The position numbers and the translations under genes were made by a program. Positions 48,082-58,859 of a stretch of 64,000 nt of DNA are shown one piece after another. The notes under the pieces were generated by a model. That model saw only the letters and a program-made list of their open reading frames with translations. It did not search any database and had not been told where the DNA came from. The stretch comes from Myotis daubentonii (taxonomy: Eukaryota > Chordata > Mammalia > Chiroptera > Vespertilionidae): contig NC_081847.1 of the NCBI RefSeq assembly GCF_963259705.1, positions 91,566,046-91,630,045 on the forward strand, in the 5' to 3' direction. Each line of letters begins with the position of its first letter. The stretch's first letter is position 1.

Positions 48082-48918
48082 TGTTGCCGGGGTCCAACCC
48101 CAGCAGGTCCAGGGGTCCCCAAAGGCGTGGACGGAGTCGGCGAAGAAGGAATGACACGGAGACAGCGTTCAGTTGATCAGCAGCCTAGCCAGGATCTCTA
48201 GCCCGGATCTCCAGAGAGGTTCTGCTTCGGATCTCCAGCGAGGTTCTGTAGCCATGTTCCCTCGCTAGGTTCTCCAGCCAGGTTCTGTCCAGGCTCTCCA
48301 GCCAGGTTCAGTGTCCAGGTTCCAGTCAGGTTCTCCTGCCAATCTCTGTAGTCAGGTTCAGTCCAGGATCCCTTGCCATGTTCTCCCGCTAGGCTCTGTC
48401 TCTAGGCTCCGAGGCCAGTCCCTCTCCAGGATCCTCCGGCATGCTCTCTCCAGCAAAGTTCTTCTGTCTCTAGAGAATGTTCTGTGTAGGTTCTGTGCCT
48501 AGGCTCTGTCTCTCTTGGTCCTGTCTTCCAAGCCCTATGTTCTTGATTCTGTGTTCTGAGTTCTGAGTTCTGAGTCTTTCTGTCTTGTTACAACTGTATT
48601 TATACCAGTTGATTCAATCCTATCAATCTCTATTACAAAGGTTAGGGCATTTCTTATCTCCATTCCAGGGAGAAAAGATTATGTAGTTTAAGCATGATTG
48701 TTCGTAGTTAAAGGGATTAATTACCCGCCTGGCACTTAGTTGAGGGGTTTTATTCCCTCCCTAACTTCAGGGGAAAATCCCTACCTGGGGATTCAACCTT
48801 TCTCGGAGAGGTGACTTTGGTTAAAACACAGTGCCAAGAAGGTGAGCAAACATATTAAGAACCGTATGCCATATATGCCAGGTCCCTTGAAACAGCAAGG
48901 ATGGACCGGCTCCCGGCA
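48082..48918 (-). repeat. Solo LTR, ERV class II-like
   Basis: On the minus strand it starts TGCCGGGAGCCGGTCC (48918) and ends GGACCCCGGCAACA (48082), the TG...CA rule. A TATA box GGTATAAATACA lies at about 48,600 on the minus strand. Downstream is a GC-rich region of roughly 15 imperfect copies of a GAACCTGGCTGGA-type unit (48,180-48,480 in plus coordinates). CATGC lies at both edges but overlaps the LTR end, so the target duplication is ambiguous. No internal proviral sequence flanks it. The class is inferred from the TGCCGGGAGCC start. Confidence 0.75.
48600..48612 (-). promoter_or_regulatory. TATA box of the solo LTR
   Basis: Minus-strand GGTATAAATACAG. It lies between the presumed U3 and the repeat-bearing R/U5 part, as in a working retroviral LTR promoter. 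Activity is not shown. Confidence 0.5.
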
Positions 48919-51281
48919 TGCTGTGTCTTGGTGAAGGGGAATAGGATTACATTCCAAGTGCATGCTCAATACTATCCTGGACTAAAAAGCAACAACAAGC
49001 AAAGTCATGCTTCCACCCTATGACTGGTGAAGCTGGGAGCTAATGCTGCGATTCTTGGTAAAATGCTTTATCACTCTGATCCACTATGAGAAACCCTGAC
49101 TCCTCCCAGAGTTTGTGAACTCAGACTACAGTGTCTATAAAAAAAACCCAAAAACCCTTTCAAGCACTACACACAGAATTAGGAATGTGCCTACTGAGAA
49201 CAAATGACTGTCTCAATTATACTACATGTATCTCTATTTCTTCAGTGAAGTCCTCCTATTCAATTCTATCCAGTGTACCCCTACGATTGCCATCATGACA
49301 AATAAATAATTTTCTAGACAATGGATGCTACATGAGTTCAGCTCGTAGCCAACTAGGAACACTTGGGATCTGTGGCAGGCGTGGCGATGTCTTGCCCTCA
49401 TTCTGCTTCATGAGGGGACACAGGGACCAGCTCTTAGGAAGGACAGCCTTCAGCTGTTGCTCCACTTTGAGAAGCGATGCCCTTCCCAGGATGTCTACAG
49501 CCAATATGTGGTGTAAAACCCTAGCTATCTGGGACAACGCTGCAGGGTCATTTTACCCCAAGTTTCACTCTGAGTTCATTCAAGGCTGCTGCCGGACCTG
49601 AATCGCCAGCAGTTGCCCTTCTGCCATTTCTACTTCCTTCTCCCTTCCACAGGGGTTGGTTCCAACGAAGGTCGCTCCATAAAACATGCCTTGCATGCTA
49701 CTCTCCACCACAGAATATGTTTCTAGAAAACACAATCTTCCATAGCATCTTACAGATTAAGGTTAATCAAATCTGAATATAAACTATCAGAATATGCTAA
49801 AACCTTTAAGATACACAAAAACACTTTCTACTCCAAAAGGAGTAACTTATTCTCTCTGGGAAAGAGTTTCTCTCCAATTGATTATATCAATTTGAACAAT
49901 AATAACCCACTCTCTGATAATGGAAATGTTAGGGTCAATGTCAGTACACATTTCAAAAGGCTGCTTGAATAATGTGTTAAGTAGAGGCTTGAAGATGTAC
50001 ATCGACCTGCTAGATAATGCTGGTGTCATATAATATAATGGTAAATAAAACTGTTAGAAATGCTATAAAATACATGATAGTTTATTTTTATGCAAGCCCA
50101 AGGTAAAAGCCAAGCTTTAACAGCAACAAAAGCCCTCTTCAAAACTTTCCTTAATGAAAACAAACTTCAATTCTCACGAAGACGGCTACTGGGTTATAAA
50201 TTCTTTTTAATGACTTAAAAATGGAAAAGGGCAGACTAATCTAGAACCTATAATGGGAACAATTGGTGAAAATAAACAAAAAGGCATCTATTTTTCTTTA
50301 TCAAGGAGAAAAAATTTCAGTTTTATTATTTTCTGTCCTTACATTTTCTTAATTCAGGATTTTTGTTTTTGAGTATATATGGTTTTGAGATGTGCTTTAA
50401 AAATGTTTTCCAGTCTTCATGTTTATACTGACATGCTACATGAATAATTGCTTTGTGATTATCTTTGCTTTTTATTGCTTTATGCATTTTTTTCTTCTTC
50501 ACTAAAATGCAAGCACATTCTGGAACACATGAAGACTTTTATCATAAGTACAAACTTAAAAATTAGAAATTCTTATTGGGAGCCATTAAATTAAAAAATG
50601 CAAGCTTGTTTTTCTTTTTTTTTAGTAATTACTATATACATTTTAACCTAGAAAATATGATTGCCACATAACTTAGAGAGCATCCTTTTTATAAAAATAA
50701 ACTACAAAATTATACATTTATGTGCTCTTTTACTAAAATATGGACTTCTATTTAATTTCTTGTATTGTTTATATATTACTTTTATATATATCACACATAC
50801 ATATATAATGAATTTTTATATTATTGTACTAGAAGTTAATTGTACTAAAAATAATGCTCTAGTAACATACAGCAAAGAAATCGCAGTTAAAAGATAGATC
50901 AAATAGCAAATGCATGTGCCAGAACACTTTTTGAAAGAGAGGTATATTCACCCTAACTAGATGTCATGTTAGACCACTGCAGAAACTCCTATAAAAACCA
51001 TTATGAACCAATTCACTACTGGCATGTACAACACAGAGATATAGAAGGAAATCCAATTATATGCCTTAAGAAAAGCCTCGTACTACATGAATGGACAAGC
51101 TTAACTTTAGTATGCTGTATAAAATCTACCGTATCATAAGTTAGTATTTTTTGTCCCTTTCAGATGTCTGTTGAGTAATTTCCAAATACCAGACACTCTG
51201 CTAGCAAAAATAACTGCTTTCAAAAATTCAAAATCTAGGTGTGAGAAATTACAGACTCTTAATTTAAGAATGGAACTATAT
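48919..51281. other. Unassigned DNA, possible old ERVL-type LTR
   Basis: 49,340-49,735 is GC-richer, with CTTCCACAGGGGTTGGTTCC and CATAAAACATGCCTTGCATGCTAC, which look like the end of an old ERVL-type LTR. The rest (49,740-51,280) is AT-rich with nothing recognisable. No gene seen. Confidence 0.4.
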
Positions 51282-51430
51282 GGCCCTGACTGGTGTGGCT
51301 TGGTGGTAGAGCGTTGGTCTGTGCACCAGAGGTTGGCAGTTTGATTCCTGGTCAAGGAGATGTACCTGACTACTACCAAATTGTATCTTCAACCCAGATC
51401 TCTCTCCTGAACAACAGATTCTTATATCTA
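51282..51430 (+). mobile_element. Ves SINE, diverged
   Basis: TGGCCCTGACTGGTGTGGCTTGG head and GGCAGTTTGATTCCTGGTCAAGG are clear. The CT-rich part is short and the tail is diffuse. No clean target duplication. Confidence 0.85.
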
Positions 51431-51762
51431 TCTGCCAACTTCATATATATATATATAGTTGGAAAGAGAAAGATTAAAGAAGATAATTTAGGTGATATAA
51501 ACAAATTTTATTTAACACTTCATGAAACAGGCAGTCTTCACTTTCAAGAAAGAATTCACAGAACTACAAAGTAAGGAGAGAGGCTGTACACTCTTATAGA
51601 AAGCTACAAGCAGGGGCCTTTGGGAATTGGCTGGCTGGATATACTGTGGTTCTGGTCAAATGGAACATTTACAGGGATAGAAAGTTATCTAGGTCTGGGT
51701 TTGCTGAAGTGGCACCCTGGGCAGAAGTGGCTCCCTCTTGGGCCTAGAAAAAAAAAATTATA

Positions 51763-52111
51763 TCCTATATAATAAAAGGCTAATATGCAAATCGACTGAA
51801 CAGCAGAATGACTGGTTGCTATGACATGCACTGACCACCAGGGGGGAGACACTCAACTCAGGAACTGTCCCCTGATGGTCAGTGTGCTCCCACAGGGGGA
51901 GCTCTGCTCAGCCAGAAGCCCTGAGCCAGGTTCACCACTGGCGAGTGCAGTGGTGGTGGCAGGAGCCTCTCCTGCCTCAGTGGTAGCACTAAGGATATCT
52001 AACTGCTGTGAGGCAGACATCCCCCAAGGGCTCCTGGACTGTGAGAGGGCACAGGCCGGGCTGAGGAACCCCCTCCCCTGAGTACATGAATTTTGTGCAC
52101 CGGGCCTCTAG
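51763..52111 (+). mobile_element. Non-autonomous HeliBat-type Helitron
   Basis: Starts TCCTATATAATAAAAGGC and ends CACCGGGCCTCTAG, between A (51762) and T (52112). CCACCAGGGGGGAG (51835-51848) has a diverged partner TGTCCCCTGATGG (51866-51878) and forms the same subterminal hairpin as in the other copies. Confidence 0.96.
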
Positions 52112-52189
52112 TATATATATAATCTCCTTAGGACTAACCCTTCACTTTTCTATTTCCTTCTCATCCCATATTGAATCTGTCAGGACATT

Positions 52190-52995
52190 CTGTTGGCTCT
52201 GTTCAAGTTAATACAGAATACTGTTAGTTATCTTTATCTCACTAATATCAAGCCTCTATCATCTCTTCTAGTCACAGCTGCAAACCACTACCTCCTTTTC
52301 CAACACTCCATCATCTCTTTCCTAAATTATTAAATGATTCTTACAGCTCTCTTTTCTCTTTCCAACCATAGGATATTCTCACTATTGCAGTCGGAAAGAT
52401 GCTTTAAAAAAAGTCAAATCAAGCCCTACTCCTGCCCAATATTGTCTAATTGTTCCCTATTTTGCTTGGGATAAAATTCAAAGTTTTTCAATAGCCAAAA
52501 TGTCATACTTAATTGGCATACACTGTCCCTGTTGTCTCTCAGACTTCCTTTTCTGCTCCTAACCTCCTCACTCCACTGCAGCCACACTAGTCTCTACTGT
52601 TTGTCAAAGGTATCAAGCACAGGTGTCCCCCAGGGCCTCTTTGCTGCTGCTCACACTTCCCATCATTACCATGGTGATGCCCTTCCTCCCATTTGTCACA
52701 ATTTTCTCAATTATACTTTCTTAAGGGGGTCTTCTATGATACTCCTATTAAAAAATTGCAATTTAGTTGTTCCAGCCTTTTCTATCCACATATCCTGCTT
52801 CAATTTTCTCCATGACACTCTCATGCTTGGAAACACTATAATGTAACTTATTTATGTGGTTATCCTTATATTCTTCCTAAAATACAGGCTTCATGATGAT
52901 GGCAATTTTGTTTTGTGTTCCATACTGTATTCTAGACTTCAAACAGTACCTGACTAATAATAGTTGGTTAACACATACCTGATGAAATGAATGAA
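52190..52995 (+). repeat. LINE-2 3' end, long
   Basis: CACTATTGCAGTCGGAAAGATG, GGGATAAAATTCAAAGTTTTTC, CTTCCTTTTCTGCTCC, CACTCCACTGCAGCCACACTAG, CAGGGCCTCTTTGC, CAAACAGTACCTGACTAATAATAG and the final GATGAAATGAATGAAGGAAC follow L2 through its last 800 bases. It is one of the best-preserved ancient repeats here. Confidence 0.9.
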
Positions 52996-53188
52996 GGAAC
53001 TGTTGTATAGTAGATGAAGCACAAACTATGTGTCTGCAAGATATATGCAGCAGGAAATCAAACAACCCATCCCAAGGGTCCTTTCATCTACTAGGATTTT
53101 GAAGTATGTGATACCATGGAAGATGAGGATGAAACAGAATGTGAAAAGTAGGAGAGTTATTGAAGAATTGTTTTAGGATCTGTTAGAG

Positions 53189-53409
53189 CAGCGGTTCTCA
53201 ACCTGTGGGTCGCAACCCCTTTGGGGGTCGAATGACTCTTTCACAGGGGTTGCCTAAGACCATTGGAAAACACATATAATTGCATATTGTTTTTGTGATT
53301 AATCACTATGCTTTAATTATGTTCAATTTGTAACAATGAAATTGGGGGTCACCTCAACATGAGGAACTGTATTAAAGGGTCGCGGCATTAGGAAGGTTGA
53401 GAACCACTG
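53189..53409 (+). mobile_element. Non-autonomous hAT, second family, copy 2, with perfect 8-bp TSD
   Basis: CAGCGGTTCTCAACCTGTGG to GGAAGGTTGAGAACCACTG. Flanks TGTTAGAG at 53181-53188 and 53410-53417 are identical. The interior (GGGTCGAATGACTCTTTCAC, TTCAATTTGTAACAATG) is the reverse of the copy at 34531. No transposase. Confidence 0.97.
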
Positions 53410-53590
53410 TGTTAGAGGCTCTTGTCCCCAACTCCTACTGAGAAAAGCAATTCAATGACTACTCCTCTACTACCTTGGGTTAAAAGACTTTCATTCTTTG
53501 AAAAATGCTCCCAGTGTTGGCAAAGTTGGAGGCAGGAGTGAGGCCATGGGTTGAAAATAGGAAAATTTAAATGGAAATAGATACACTAAA

Positions 53591-53796
53591 CTAGAGGCCT
53601 GGTGCATGGGATTCGTGCACTGGTGGGGGGTGTGTGGCCTGTGGGGATCGGCCCACTGTGGGAGCGCACTGACCACCAAGGGGCAGCTCCTGTATTGAGT
53701 GTCTGCCCCCTGGTGGTCAGTGCGCATCATAGCAACTGGTTGAACGGTCATTTTGGTCATACTGCAGTCCAGTTGCTGAGCTTTTATTATATAGGA
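53591..53796 (-). mobile_element. Short HeliBat-type Helitron with paired CTCF-like hairpin
   Basis: Plus-strand ends CTAGAGGCCTGGTGCATGGG and CTTTTATTATATAGGA; element on the minus strand between A (53590) and T (53797). CCACCAAGGGGCAG (53673-53686) and CTGCCCCCTGGTGG (53703-53716) face each other across a 16-base loop. Confidence 0.96.
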
Positions 53797-54014
53797 TATA
53801 GACCCCTGCAAGCTTAGCTTCCAGAATACTAGCAGCAAAGCTTAAACATTCAGGCAGTATTTTAGACTTTTCTAGAGAAATGATGGCCAGAGATAAGAGA
53901 TATATGTATTCTAAGGCCAAGAAAAAAGTCCACTCCCTCGTCAACAAAATATATCTAAACATTTAAAGACAAAACTAGTGTTTTAAAGTCTCCCTCTTAA
54001 ATCCATCTTATCTA

Positions 54015-54192
54015 TCTATACTATAAACATATAAAAAGCCAGTGACTGGAACACCAGAATGATCAGAATGACTGGAATGCCTAGTCGCTATAACGCCCAC
54101 TATAGCCAGCCAACTGCCCGCGGCCCCTCCCCCCAGTTGGCCCCACCCCGATCGACCCCACCCAGGCATGAATTCATGCACCCAGCCTCTAG
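54015..54192 (+). mobile_element. Short Helitron, first of three in tandem
   Basis: TCTATACTATAAACATATAAAAAGCC at the start and a hairpin (GCATGAATTCATGC) followed by CCAGCCTCTAG at the end. The start could also be 54011. The CTAG end is directly followed by the start of the next Helitron. Confidence 0.88.
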
Positions 54193-54511
54193 TCTACACT
54201 AAGAAATAAGAAATATGCAAATTGACTGTGCTTTCACAACGCCCACCAGCCAATCAGGAGTGAGTATGCAAATCAATCCAACAAAGATGGTGGGTTAATT
54301 TGCATTCACAGGCGCCAAGCAGACTGGGGCGGGGCAGGATGCTTGCGTCACCATGGTGATGACGCAGGTGTTCTGCACTGCCCCAGCCGCTCGGGGTCTC
54401 TGCGCACCATGGGAAGGCAGAAGGCGGCTCCGGGCCAGAGCGAAGGCGGTGGCAGCAGCCAGGGGAAGGAAGGCCCATTCTTGCGTGAATCTTTGTGCAT
54501 CGGGCCTCTAA
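54193..54511 (+). mobile_element. Helitron carrying promoter-like GC-rich DNA, second in tandem
   Basis: TCTACACTAAGAAATAAGAA at the left, then ATGCAAATTGACTG as in other HeliBats. It ends GCATCGGGCCTCTAA, where CTAG has become CTAA. The inner 54,310-54,475 block is GC- and CpG-rich, with a GC box (GGGGCGGGGC, 54326-54335) and the inverted pair GCGTCA...TGATGACGC around CCATGG (54345-54365). The rest of the interior is not like other HeliBats here. Confidence 0.88.
54326..54365 (+). promoter_or_regulatory. GC box and CRE/X-box-like palindrome inside Helitron
   Basis: GGGGCGGGGC is a consensus Sp1-type GC box. GCGTCACCATGGTGATGACGC is close to a perfect inverted repeat, with TGACGC half-sites (CRE-like) and a CACCATGGTGA core reminiscent of an RFX X-box. 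Together they look like a piece of a housekeeping-type promoter, but no binding is shown. Confidence 0.4.
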
Positions 54512-54575
54512 TATATATATAAAAGGCTAAGTTACAGAACGTCTGTCTGTCCGACTGTCTGACTAGCCAGTACAT

Positions 54576-55143
54576 ATGATGCACACTGGCAATTTAAAAA
54601 TAAACATTGACTCATGCAAGGAAAATTTTCCCATCAAATTTCTTAATAGTATTATTCCTACAGGAATGCTATGTCATAAATTAAAATTGAAAGTAGGTGC
54701 AATCATCATGCTACTGAGAAATCTTAATAGTAAATGGGGTCTTTGTAATGGTACTAGATTTATTATCAAAAGATTGCGACCTAACATAATCATAGCTGAA
54801 GTATTAACAGGATCTGCGGAAGGAGAGGTTGTTCTGATTCCAAGAATTGATTTGTCCCCATCTGACACTGGCCTTCCATTTACATTAATTCAAAGATAGT
54901 TTCCCATGATGCCAGCATTTGCGATGACTACTATTAATCACAAGGACAAACTCTAGACAGAGTAGGAATATGCCGACCTGAACCCATTTTCAGACATGGT
55001 CAGTTATATGTTGCTTTCTCTTGAGTTTGAAGAGCGTGTGACATTAAAGTTAAAGTTGTAAATACTTCATCACAAGGGAAATTAGTCAAGCACTCTGAAA
55101 GTGTTTTTACTCTTAATGTGATGTACATGGAGATATTAGAATA
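54576..55143 (+). pseudogene. Helitron helicase (PIF1-like) C-terminal remnant
   Basis: A 107-codon frame (54576-54899) reads KLKVGAIIMLLRNLN, then SKWGLCNGTRFIIK and EGEVVLIPRI, the DNA-helicase C-terminal core typical of Helitron Rep/helicase (PIF1/RRM3-like) proteins. It stops at TAG 54897, where the next segment should begin (FPxMPAFAMT). After it, frame-shifted traces continue (helicase motif-like ATTAATCACAAGG, GGTCAGTTATATGTTGCTTTC, GTTGTAAATACTTC) to about 55143. The protein is dead here. The full protein of the family is about 1.4-1.5 kb longer in codons upstream. Confidence 0.88.
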
Positions 55144-55265
55144 AGTTTAATCAATTTATCAGTCATTGTTTTTATCAATGTTCTTATATCATATTTTTGT
55201 TGTTTTTATATCATGTCTTTGTTGTTATATCATGTTGTTTATTTATTAATCAATTTATCTATCAC

Positions 55266-55499
55266 GGTTTTTTTTTTCTTAAATATATATATATTTTATT
55301 GATTTTTTTGCAGAGAGGAAGGGAGAGGGACAGAGAGTCAGAAACATCGATGAGAGAGAAACATCGGTCAGCTGCCTCTTTCACACCCCCTATTGGGGAT
55401 GTGCCCGCAACCAAGGCATATGCCCTTGACTGGAATAGAACCCAAGACCCTTCAGTCCACAGGGCGACGCTCTATCCACTGAGCCAAACTGGTCAGGGC
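55266..55499 (-). mobile_element. Ves SINE, antisense, inside Helitron, with 9-bp TSD
   Basis: ATCTATCAC at 55257-55265 and 55500-55508 flank it. It reads, on the minus strand, GCCCTGACCAGTTTGGCTCAGTGGATAGAGCGTC. The insertion is later than the Helitron. It gives a 170-codon frame (55197-55709) that is only a read-through of repeats. Confidence 0.95.
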
Positions 55500-55836
55500 A
55501 TCTATCACTGTTTTTATCAATGTTGTTTTAATATCATGTTTTGGTTATTTTTATATCATGTCTTTGTTGTTTTTATATCATGTTGTTATTGTTTATTTAT
55601 TAATAAATTTATATATTATTTTCATATACATTTTACTAATTTTCGTTCATCTCTGACACTTCTTTATAGAGAAAGGGCAAATAACAATATTAAATACTTT
55701 GTATTTTAATTTTATAATACTGTATTATATATACTATTTTGACATGTAATTTTTTGCAGTAACGTAATTGCCGCATGAATCTTTCTTCTACTTAATTTCC
55801 TTTCATTGTGCACGATTCTGTGCACCAGGCAACTAG

Positions 55837-56233
55837 TTAATGGATAAACAAGGATCTTTGAGGGAAGCAGAGAAAATAAGAAACCAACACAAATAGAAAT
55901 AGTTCAGAACATAGGAGGAGGAGAAGTACGCAAAGCAGCATGGGGCAGGGGAAAAGATAAGCAAGGAAACCAGTTACAGCTGGATTCCAGGAGCTCTGGA
56001 ACAAGAGCTGTAGCTGAATGTATATTCCCTTGAGAGAAGAGTTTGCACCTCGGAATCGGCTGGTCAGTAAGTGAGGACTTAGCCTCAGTGGTAAGGAGGC
56101 GTCATCCCATTAGGCCGGGCGAGTCTGCTCAGAGCACCAGGGGAGTATCACAGGCCCAATGAAAAGAATCGGCAGGGCAACAGGACTGTTTTAATGAATA
56201 GTTTAGCATATTTTGCCATCTAGATAAATGGTT

Positions 56234-56265
<32 letters not shown>
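55837..56265. other. Unassigned DNA with (TA)n
   Basis: No gene seen. A (TA)n lies at 56239-56264, just before the next SINE. Confidence 0.5.
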
Positions 56266-56511
56266 GGGTTAATCCTCACCTGATGATATTTTTCCATTGA
56301 TTTTTGGAGAACATGGAAGGCAAGGTGAGAGACAGAGAGAAATATCAATTTGAGACACATGTATTGGTTGCCTCTTGCATGTGCCCCGACCAGGGACCAA
56401 GGTCAGGGATGGAGCCTGCAATTGAGGTACATGCCCTTGACTGGAATCGAACTTGGGACCTCCTCAGTCCATGAGCTGATGCTCTATCCACTGAGCAAAA
56501 CAGGCCAGGGC
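56266..56511 (-). mobile_element. Ves SINE, antisense
   Basis: Minus-strand head GCCCTGGCCTGTTTTGCTCAGTGGATAGAGC and GTTCGATTCCAGTCAAGGGC, with the CT-rich tail ending near 56,290. No clean target duplication; the (TA)n at the tail side may have obscured it. Confidence 0.94.
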
Positions 56512-57304
56512 AAAACATGGAAAAATATTTTTAACACAGTATGGGTGCACAGAGGACAGAATCTGTGAATGTTGGAAGGTCAGAGAGAAGGTCGTAAAAA
56601 ACTTATCTGAGCTAAGACCAGCAAGCTCTGTCAGTGTAATCATTCTGCTTCCTATATGAAGTTATAAATATCAAATGAAACCATGTATAATGAAGTGTTT
56701 TTATAAATGATAATAGCTCTGCTTTGCTATAATGAAGATAACTTGGGATGATATCAGTAAAAAAATCCTGTTCTTGATAAGAATTATGACTTATAGTTAG
56801 CCAACGTAATTACCTTCTGAATTTTCAGATTTTAAGAGGATTCTAAGCCAAAGTTGCTGGTCTCATTATTTTTTACAATTTTGGTTAAGTTCTTATCTGT
56901 ACTGGGACAAAGACAGGTGTCTTGACAATAGAAGTTGACAGAGAAACTTCAAATTGCTGAGGAAAAGATTGTATTTACTTTAAAGAATATTTTATATTTA
57001 ATTATATAATAATTTTGAAAATATTTTAAAGAGTTCAGAATGGGCCTCTTTTTTCAATGTAAAATGAACTATAATATTTCATGTAAAATAAGTGCACTTA
57101 AGTACAATTAGAAGAAGTAATTCCATTAAAAGGTGCCGACATCTTTTATTTTCTTAAAAAAATAGACAATAGCAACAAGATTCTTTTGAGAAAATACTTT
57201 GTGACGAATATATTCCCTCTTATCTGAAGCAAAAATTCTCTTTATTTTGGCCCTTTTAGAATTCAAATTGTTTTTCTCTTTACTTGCCTTCAAAAATCAT
57301 TTTA
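56512..57304. other. Unassigned AT-rich DNA
   Basis: Nothing recognisable. Confidence 0.5.
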
Positions 57305-57557
57305 GCCCTAGCCGGTTTGGCTCAGTGGGTAGGGCATTGGCCCTCAGACTGAAGGGTCCTGGGTTCGATTCCAGTAAAGGGCATATACATCACTTGCAGG
57401 ATCAATCCCCAATCAGGGTCGGAGCATGTATAGTAGGCAACTGACAGATGTATCTCTCTCACACATAGATGTTTCTCTCTCTCCGTCTCCCCACATCCCT
57501 TCCACTTTCTCTAAAACTCAAATGGAAAAATATCCTCAGGTAAGGATTAGCAACAAC
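57305..57557 (+). mobile_element. Ves SINE with about 11-bp target duplication
   Basis: GCCCTAGCCGGTTTGGCTCAGTGGG head, GGGTTCGATTCCAG B box, a longer middle with CCCCAATCAGGGTCGG, and CT-rich tail. AAAAATCATTT flanks at 57292-57303 and 57559-57569. Confidence 0.95.
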
Positions 57558-58859
57558 AAAAAATCATTTCAATTCTTGCCCTTCGATGCAGTAAAAGGCA
57601 ATGTACTTGATATACCATTTTTCCCTTGAAATCAATGTATTCCTTTAAGAAATGTCCAGATAATTTATAGTGTATTAAAAATTTCCAAAACTGTAAATAT
57701 CTTGTAAACATTTGAGAGAAAAATCATATCATAATATGCACATTTTTCATTTTTTTCCTGACAACTATTATTCAATTTTAATGATTTATGACTATGTTTT
57801 GAGACACATTGCTAAATGAGCTGTTGCATTTATGTTTTGAAAAATACAAATTCTCCATGATATCTGATCTCATTATTGCTCACTGTTACTAAAATCATCG
57901 ACAGTAAGATTTTTAAAGACTGTTAATATTTTCAGGTAAATAAAAAGATATTTAGCAAAATCTACTTTCTGTATTACATGAGAATATGGAATAAAAAGAA
58001 CACTATTGCCCAGGAAATTGATTTTTCTGAGCTCACTGAAATCTAGAAGATAACTTTCCATAAGTCAGGAATAGTTGAATATTTGCCTTAACTTTGCACA
58101 AAGGCATGGTACAGTTTATATTACCAATGTTTTGGATGGCAAATGAACACACTAAAACGCTAGGAACATTCTACCTCTACAATGGATATGTATGGAATAG
58201 GCTATAAAAAGAATACTTTTAGGTATATACATTTGCTTTCTGTAAAATAAAAGGAATATTTCTAAGTGCAACTAAAGAGAGAATTCAAACTGGGTGAGAC
58301 ATGTAGCAACAAGTTAAACTGGCCCTGTGGCCACCCCTGGGGAGATTATGAGTTTTGTCTAGTGGCTTGTGTTTGAAAGCCAATTCATGGTAGAGATAAA
58401 GTATACGAATCTGTGCTTCAAACCGTGGAAATCAGAAATGAGAAAACACATACAGTTTACATCACCAAAGTGTTACACCACCAAGAAAAATAAGAGGATT
58501 AAAACATTCTTCCTTGGCCCAATGTATGAAAATGATGTTTAGAATGTTTATGTGCGTTCTGAATGAGGGGGGAAAAAGGACTCCTTGGTATTTCATAACA
58601 AGTAGCTTTTCCTTCACATTAATTTGAAGTTCAAGTTTAAATTACTCATGTCATCCAGTTGTTAGTTCTCTTAGGGTGCCCCACAGAAGAAAAAACGCAA
58701 GACGTCTTTGGAGCAATACACTCTGAACTCAAGCCCTGCAGGATTTTAATGAATTAATGCCCTCCTGCAGGTCTGAGCATGTACCCTAGCTAAAATTACA
58801 TAAGACATAACAAAGCAATCCTCAGTGACTGAGAACTAACAGATATCACAAACATAAGA
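57558..58859. other. Unassigned AT-rich DNA
   Basis: No gene or family recognised. The upstream part of an L1/HAL1 element may begin before 58,860. Confidence 0.5.

Larger units (their letters stand above)
54512..55836 (+). mobile_element. HeliBat1-like Helitron, internally deleted, third in tandem
   Basis: Starts ATATATAAAAGGCTAAGTTACAG after the CTAA of the preceding element, and ends TTGTGCACGATTCTGTGCACCAGGCAACTAG before T (55837). The Rep domain and most of the helicase are missing; the last helicase segments remain (54576-55143). A Ves SINE is inserted at 55266-55499. The copy is a deletion derivative of an autonomous element. Confidence 0.92.

Noticed and set aside
49340..49735. Possible ERVL-type LTR end
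   Set aside because: The resemblance is to a short 3' part only. Too weak for a separate call.
55197..55709. 170-codon open frame on the plus strand
   Set aside because: It runs through AT-rich Helitron DNA, an antisense Ves SINE and back again, so it is a repeat artefact.
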